Shown here one piece after another: positions 13,808 to 16,249 of a stretch of DNA of 16,249 nt; position 1 is the first letter of the stretch; each line of letters starts with the position of its first letter. The notes beneath the pieces were generated by a model. It saw only the letters and a program-made list of their open reading frames with translations. It was not told where the DNA came from and made no database searches. The stretch is from contig JAITEX010000080.1 of assembly GCA_031281765.1 (NCBI GenBank), positions 1-16,249 on the forward strand. Direction: 5' to 3'. Both the position numbers and the translations under genes were made by a program. The stretch is from Eubacteriales Family XIII. Incertae Sedis bacterium. Its GTDB lineage: Bacteria; Bacillota; Clostridia; Peptostreptococcales; Anaerovoracaceae.

Positions 13808-13897
13808 ATGACAGCGGCGGAAGCGTTTCTGTTAATGTCAGTTGTAATCTCGATGTTTGCACTAATAGAATTAGTTCGCAATAGTCGCAGAAAGTAG
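13808..13897 (+). CDS. Small hydrophobic holin-like type I toxin peptide (29 aa)
   Basis: ATG 13808 opens a 29-residue frame beginning MTAAEAFLLMSVV, with a single hydrophobic helix (about residues 6-22) and a basic end (VRNSRRK). The near-perfect ribosome site GGGAGG lies at 13794-13799, 8 nt upstream. Size, the acidic/aromatic start, the LLM followed by one membrane helix and the basic tail fit the Hol_Tox (putative holin-like toxin, TxpA/BsrG-like) group of Bacillota. Members insert into the membrane and are held off by an antisense RNA. Supporting context: a structured leader, a hairpin at the stop codon, and an opposite-strand promoter just downstream. It lies in an AT-richer gap between PBP and comEC. 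Toxicity is inferred from family, not shown. Confidence 0.75.
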   Translation: MTAAEAFLLMSVVISMFALIELVRNSRRK

Positions 13898-13924
13898 CCG
13901 CCTGATGAAGCCATCAGACGGCTA
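13895..13924 (+). terminator. Stem-loop overlapping the toxin stop codon
   Basis: TAGCCG (13895-13900) and CTGATG (13902-13907) pair with CATCAG (13912-13917) and CGGCTA (13919-13924), with one C/A mismatch and an AAGC loop. It is very stable but has no U tract on the plus strand. On the minus strand it is followed by CTTTCTG and may define the 3' end of the antisense RNA. It may also be the kissing region for toxin mRNA and antitoxin. Confidence 0.55.
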
Positions 13925-13935
13925 TACCACACATG

Positions 13936-13969
13936 GGGTAGCCGCCGAGCAAAAGGCGACGCCCTCTTT
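13936..13969 (+). terminator. Likely terminator of the toxin mRNA
   Basis: GGG (13936-13938) and CCGCC-containing arm (13941-13946) pair with GGCG (13955-13958), C13960 and CCC (13962-13964), followed by TCTTTAGATTT. The stem has mismatches, so it is imperfect. Confidence 0.45.
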
Positions 13970-13975
13970 AGATTT

Positions 13976-14004
13976 ATTATACTTCTTATTTCGCGGTTTG
14001 TCAC
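13976..14004 (-). promoter_or_regulatory. Sigma70 promoter for the antisense RNA
   Basis: On the minus strand GTGACA (complement of 13999-14004, 5 of 6 to consensus), a 17-nt spacer and a perfect TATAAT (complement of 13976-13981) form the best-looking promoter in the window, stronger than the toxin's own. This is expected when an antitoxin RNA must be in excess. Confidence 0.65.
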
Positions 14005-14057
14005 CTCAATAACAAGCGAGGATAAGCGTTTGCGGTTGGTTGAAAGGCGGCTCATTA

Positions 14058-16249
14058 TTGTTTCGAAGGCGGATTTTGTGTGTGGTCGCCGCGGCGTATG
14101 CGGCGGGAATAGGGGGCGTATATCTTTTTGCGGCGGCGCCGGGCGCCATAGCCCCTGCGGCGGCAGTTCTGTGTGTGGCGGGCGTCGGCACAGCTGCGTG
14201 GCGGCGCAAAGCGAGGCGGGCCGACGCGGGGAAATTGCCCGCCACACGTTTCTCTCCCGGCGCCGTGCGGCGCGGCCCGTTTTCTTCGTTCGCTGCGCGC
14301 ATTACGGCGGCGGTTGTGGCGGCTTTTGTGCTTGGCGGCGCGTATTGCGCCTGCGAGCTGGGGAAAAGCGACCCGCTTGAGCGCTTCGCAAAGCCGCCCT
14401 ACAATAACGCGGGGGTTTCGGCCGCAGATGAAAAAGACGCGCAGCAGTCTGGTTCCGCCGCGCCTGACGCCGTGCCGCGCCTGACGGGGCGCGTGCTGAA
14501 ATATGCGACAAACGGGAAGGGGACCGTGCGGCTGACCGTGAGCGCCGGGGGGCGTCGCCTGCTTGTGAGCGCAAGTGACAAGGAGGGCAGGTTGCGGCCG
14601 CAGGATATGGTCGGACGGCGCGTTTCGTTTACGGGCACGGCGGAACTGCCGGAAGGGAAGGCGAATCCGGGCGGCTTTAATTACCGGCTGTATCTGCTGA
14701 CGCAGGGCGTGCGCGTGATAATAAAGGCCGACGCCGCAAACATTCGCCTCAGCGAGGACAAGGGCGGGGTCTTGCATATTCTGGCGCGCTTCAAATATAC
14801 GGTCGCGGAGCGTCTGGAGAAATTTTTGCCGCGGGAAAAGGTGGCGGTTATTACGGGCCTCCTGTTCGGCATGGACGACGATATAGATGAGGACACGTTG
14901 ACGATGTTCCGCGAAAACGGTGTCTTCCATATACTCAGCGTCAGCGGCATGCACGTGGCCATCCTCTATGCCGCGGTATACGCGCTGTTCGGGCGGCGCA
15001 GGACCTTGACCGTCTGCATCGTCTCCCTCGCGCTGCTGCTCTGCTATGCGGCCCTGTCCGAATTCTCGGAAACGGTGATGCGCGCGTTCGCGATGATCGT
15101 CATTCATATTATCGCGAAGCTGACCCGCCGGCAGTACGATTTTCTCACGGGCATCTGCGCGGCGGGTTTGTTTCTTCTCATTCTGCGCCCGATGAGCTTG
15201 TTCAACGCGGGGTTTCAGCTCTCGTTCCTCGCCGTGCTGCTGCTCGCTTTCAGCGTGCCGTTTTTTACGCGGTTTACGGGCGTCAGGTATGCGCGCAACG
15301 GGGAGCCTGTGACGGGCGCCGGTTCGGAGAAAACGGACGCGGAGCGTTTCAGGCGGCTTGGCGCGGTGACGCGTTTTCTGCTTCCGGCCCTCTGCGTGCA
15401 AGTGGGCCTGACGCCGGTGACCGCATATATGTTCAACATCGTATCGCCAGTGGCCCTGTTTGCGAACCTGCCGGTAGCCGCGGGCAGCGGCCTGCTCATC
15501 CCGCTCGGGATAGTGGCGTTTGTGATTGGCGCGTTGCCGCTCCCGGAGGCCGTCTTTGGCATAATGGCAAAAGGCATGGGGGTACTGACGGATTTTTTGA
15601 CCGGTTCGGTAGAGCTTGCGGACAAGATCCCCGGGAATTGTTTCGCGGTTCCGTCGCCGCCGCTGTGGATCGTCTTTGCTTTTTACGCGGCTCTGTTCAT
15701 TCTTATGTCCGAAACATTCCGTCTGCTCGTGTCGCGCTTTGCTCCGGCGCTCCGTGATACGGGGACCCGGAACGCCAGCCGGCGCGGCATTGTGCTGCTG
15801 TTTCTTGCGGCGGGGATACTGACAGCTATGGTCGCGGCTTCGCCGGATATGCGGCAGAACCGCGCGGCGCTCACCTTCGTCGACGTGGGGCAGGGCGATT
15901 GCCTGCATATCCGGACGCCGGAAGGGAAGAATTATCTTATCGACGGGGGTGGCCAGGTGGACTACGATGTCGGAAAGGAAGTCCTCTATGAGTACCTGAT
16001 GAAAAACGGCATCGGCAGGCTCGACGGTGTCTTTGTCACGCATCTGCATACGGACCATATGAAGGGCATAGCGGAGTTGTCACGGCTGATGCCCGTCGGT
16101 GATGTGTTTTTGAGCGTGGCGTACCGCGGGCGGGAGGATGAGTTTCTGCGCGAATGCGGCGCGGGCGCGGGGAAGGTCATATTTCTCGCGAGGGGCGACG
16201 TGGTGGGGCTTGACGGGCCGGGCGGCAGTGTGACAGCCCGCGTCGTGTA
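14058..16249 (+). CDS. comEC: ComEC/Rec2 DNA-uptake channel protein, 3' partial
   Basis: The frame runs open to the window end (730 residues seen). ComEC forms the inner-membrane channel for single-stranded DNA during natural transformation. Seen in order: two N-terminal hydrophobic segments, a soluble DUF4131-like OB-type region (about residues 130-230, with LPEGKANPGGFNYRLYLLTQG), the Competence membrane domain (TGLLFGMDDDID then LSVSGMHVAIL, about 267-300), many membrane segments with NAGFQLSFLAVLLL, and a C-terminal metallo-beta-lactamase-like domain starting FVDVGQGDC with the HxHxDH motif at 662-667 (HLHTDH). No ATG is available; TTG 14058 is chosen because AAAGGCGG lies upstream and the protein would start FRRRILCVV, a charged end before the first helix. 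TTG 14076 and GTG 14082 are alternatives. A TATACT box at 13978-13983 is a weak promoter candidate overlapping the antisense promoter. Confidence 0.93.
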   Translation, partial: MFRRRILCVVAAAYAAGIGGVYLFAAAPGAIAPAAAVLCVAGVGTAAWRRKARRADAGKLPATRFSPGAVRRGPFSSFAARITAAVVAAFVLGGAYCACELGKSDPLERFAKPPYNNAGVSAADEKDAQQSGSAAPDAVPRLTGRVLKYATNGKGTVRLTVSAGGRRLLVSASDKEGRLRPQDMVGRRVSFTGTAELPEGKANPGGFNYRLYLLTQGVRVIIKADAANIRLSEDKGGVLHILARFKYTVAERLEKFLPREKVAVITGLLFGMDDDIDEDTLTMFRENGVFHILSVSGMHVAILYAAVYALFGRRRTLTVCIVSLALLLCYAALSEFSETVMRAFAMIVIHIIAKLTRRQYDFLTGICAAGLFLLILRPMSLFNAGFQLSFLAVLLLAFSVPFFTRFTGVRYARNGEPVTGAGSEKTDAERFRRLGAVTRFLLPALCVQVGLTPVTAYMFNIVSPVALFANLPVAAGSGLLIPLGIVAFVIGALPLPEAVFGIMAKGMGVLTDFLTGSVELADKIPGNCFAVPSPPLWIVFAFYAALFILMSETFRLLVSRFAPALRDTGTRNASRRGIVLLFLAAGILTAMVAASPDMRQNRAALTFVDVGQGDCLHIRTPEGKNYLIDGGGQVDYDVGKEVLYEYLMKNGIGRLDGVFVTHLHTDHMKGIAELSRLMPVGDVFLSVAYRGREDEFLRECGAGAGKVIFLARGDVVGLDGPGGSVTARVV

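Larger units (their letters stand above)
13890..13969 (-). ncRNA. Candidate antisense antitoxin RNA against the toxin mRNA
   Basis: The minus-strand promoter at 13976-14004 would start an RNA near 13969 that runs leftward through the toxin 3' UTR and into the stop-codon hairpin. It would thus be complementary to the last 70-80 nt of the toxin message. This tail-to-tail overlap is the layout of TxpA/RatA and BsrG/SR4. The left end is uncertain: it may stop at the 13895-13924 hairpin or go further into the coding region. Confidence 0.5.

Noticed and set aside
14055..16058. Minus-strand frame of 667 codons opposite comEC
   Set aside because: Its product is rich in Arg/His/Gln/Ala with no domain or membrane pattern, whereas the plus strand encodes an unmistakable ComEC; it is a high-GC antisense shadow.

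Overview
The window is a chromosomal segment of about 16.2 kb with GC-rich genes (by eye near 58% G+C). It probably comes from an anaerobic Bacillota-type bacterium, Clostridia or Negativicutes being the best guesses. The evidence is: a ferredoxin-fused EtfA next to EtfB and a butyryl-CoA-dehydrogenase-like enzyme, sites resembling clostridial Rex operators, a short ThiI without rhodanese domain, a holin-like type I toxin peptide, and a GGGGGAC-type interspersed palindrome. A clear Lnt is more usual in organisms with an outer membrane, which leans slightly to a diderm lineage. The species cannot be fixed from sequence reading alone.

Left part (1-3642): the 3' end of an NAD(P)H-hydrate dehydratase gene overlaps by 4 nt an apolipoprotein N-acyltransferase gene (lnt). 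After a short promoter-bearing gap comes thiI (tRNA 4-thiouridine synthase). Next is an A+T-richer insert (about 3650-4780). It carries an AbiF/Abi_2-family HEPN ribonuclease gene, preceded by its own promoter and a compact structured leader ending in a terminator-like hairpin. That is the layout expected of an RNA-antitoxin/HEPN-toxin defence module. A MATE exporter follows, possibly coupled to a 9-codon leader peptide.

Middle (6190-9760): a flavin electron-transfer cluster of acyl-CoA dehydrogenase, etfB and etfA, the last with two N-terminal [4Fe-4S] motifs. The dehydrogenase and etfB have separate promoters, and Rex-like (NADH/NAD+-sensing) operator sequences lie upstream of both. The cluster ends in a strong hairpin terminator.

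Right part (9790-16249): a 72-bp palindromic repeat sits between the convergent etfA and a large class A penicillin-binding protein gene, and its outermost bases supply that gene's stop codon. The PBP has an unusual cytoplasmic N-terminal tail of about nine 15-residue NGRPIPPGARPANA-type repeats. Between the PBP gene and comEC lies a type I toxin-antitoxin-like locus not obvious from long ORFs: a 29-codon hydrophobic peptide with a structured 5' leader that can mask its ribosome binding site, and a good sigma70-type promoter on the opposite strand that would make an antisense RNA over the toxin mRNA 3' end. The window ends inside comEC (DNA uptake channel).

The two most interesting systems are the AbiF plus leader-RNA module and the cryptic type I toxin/antisense locus.
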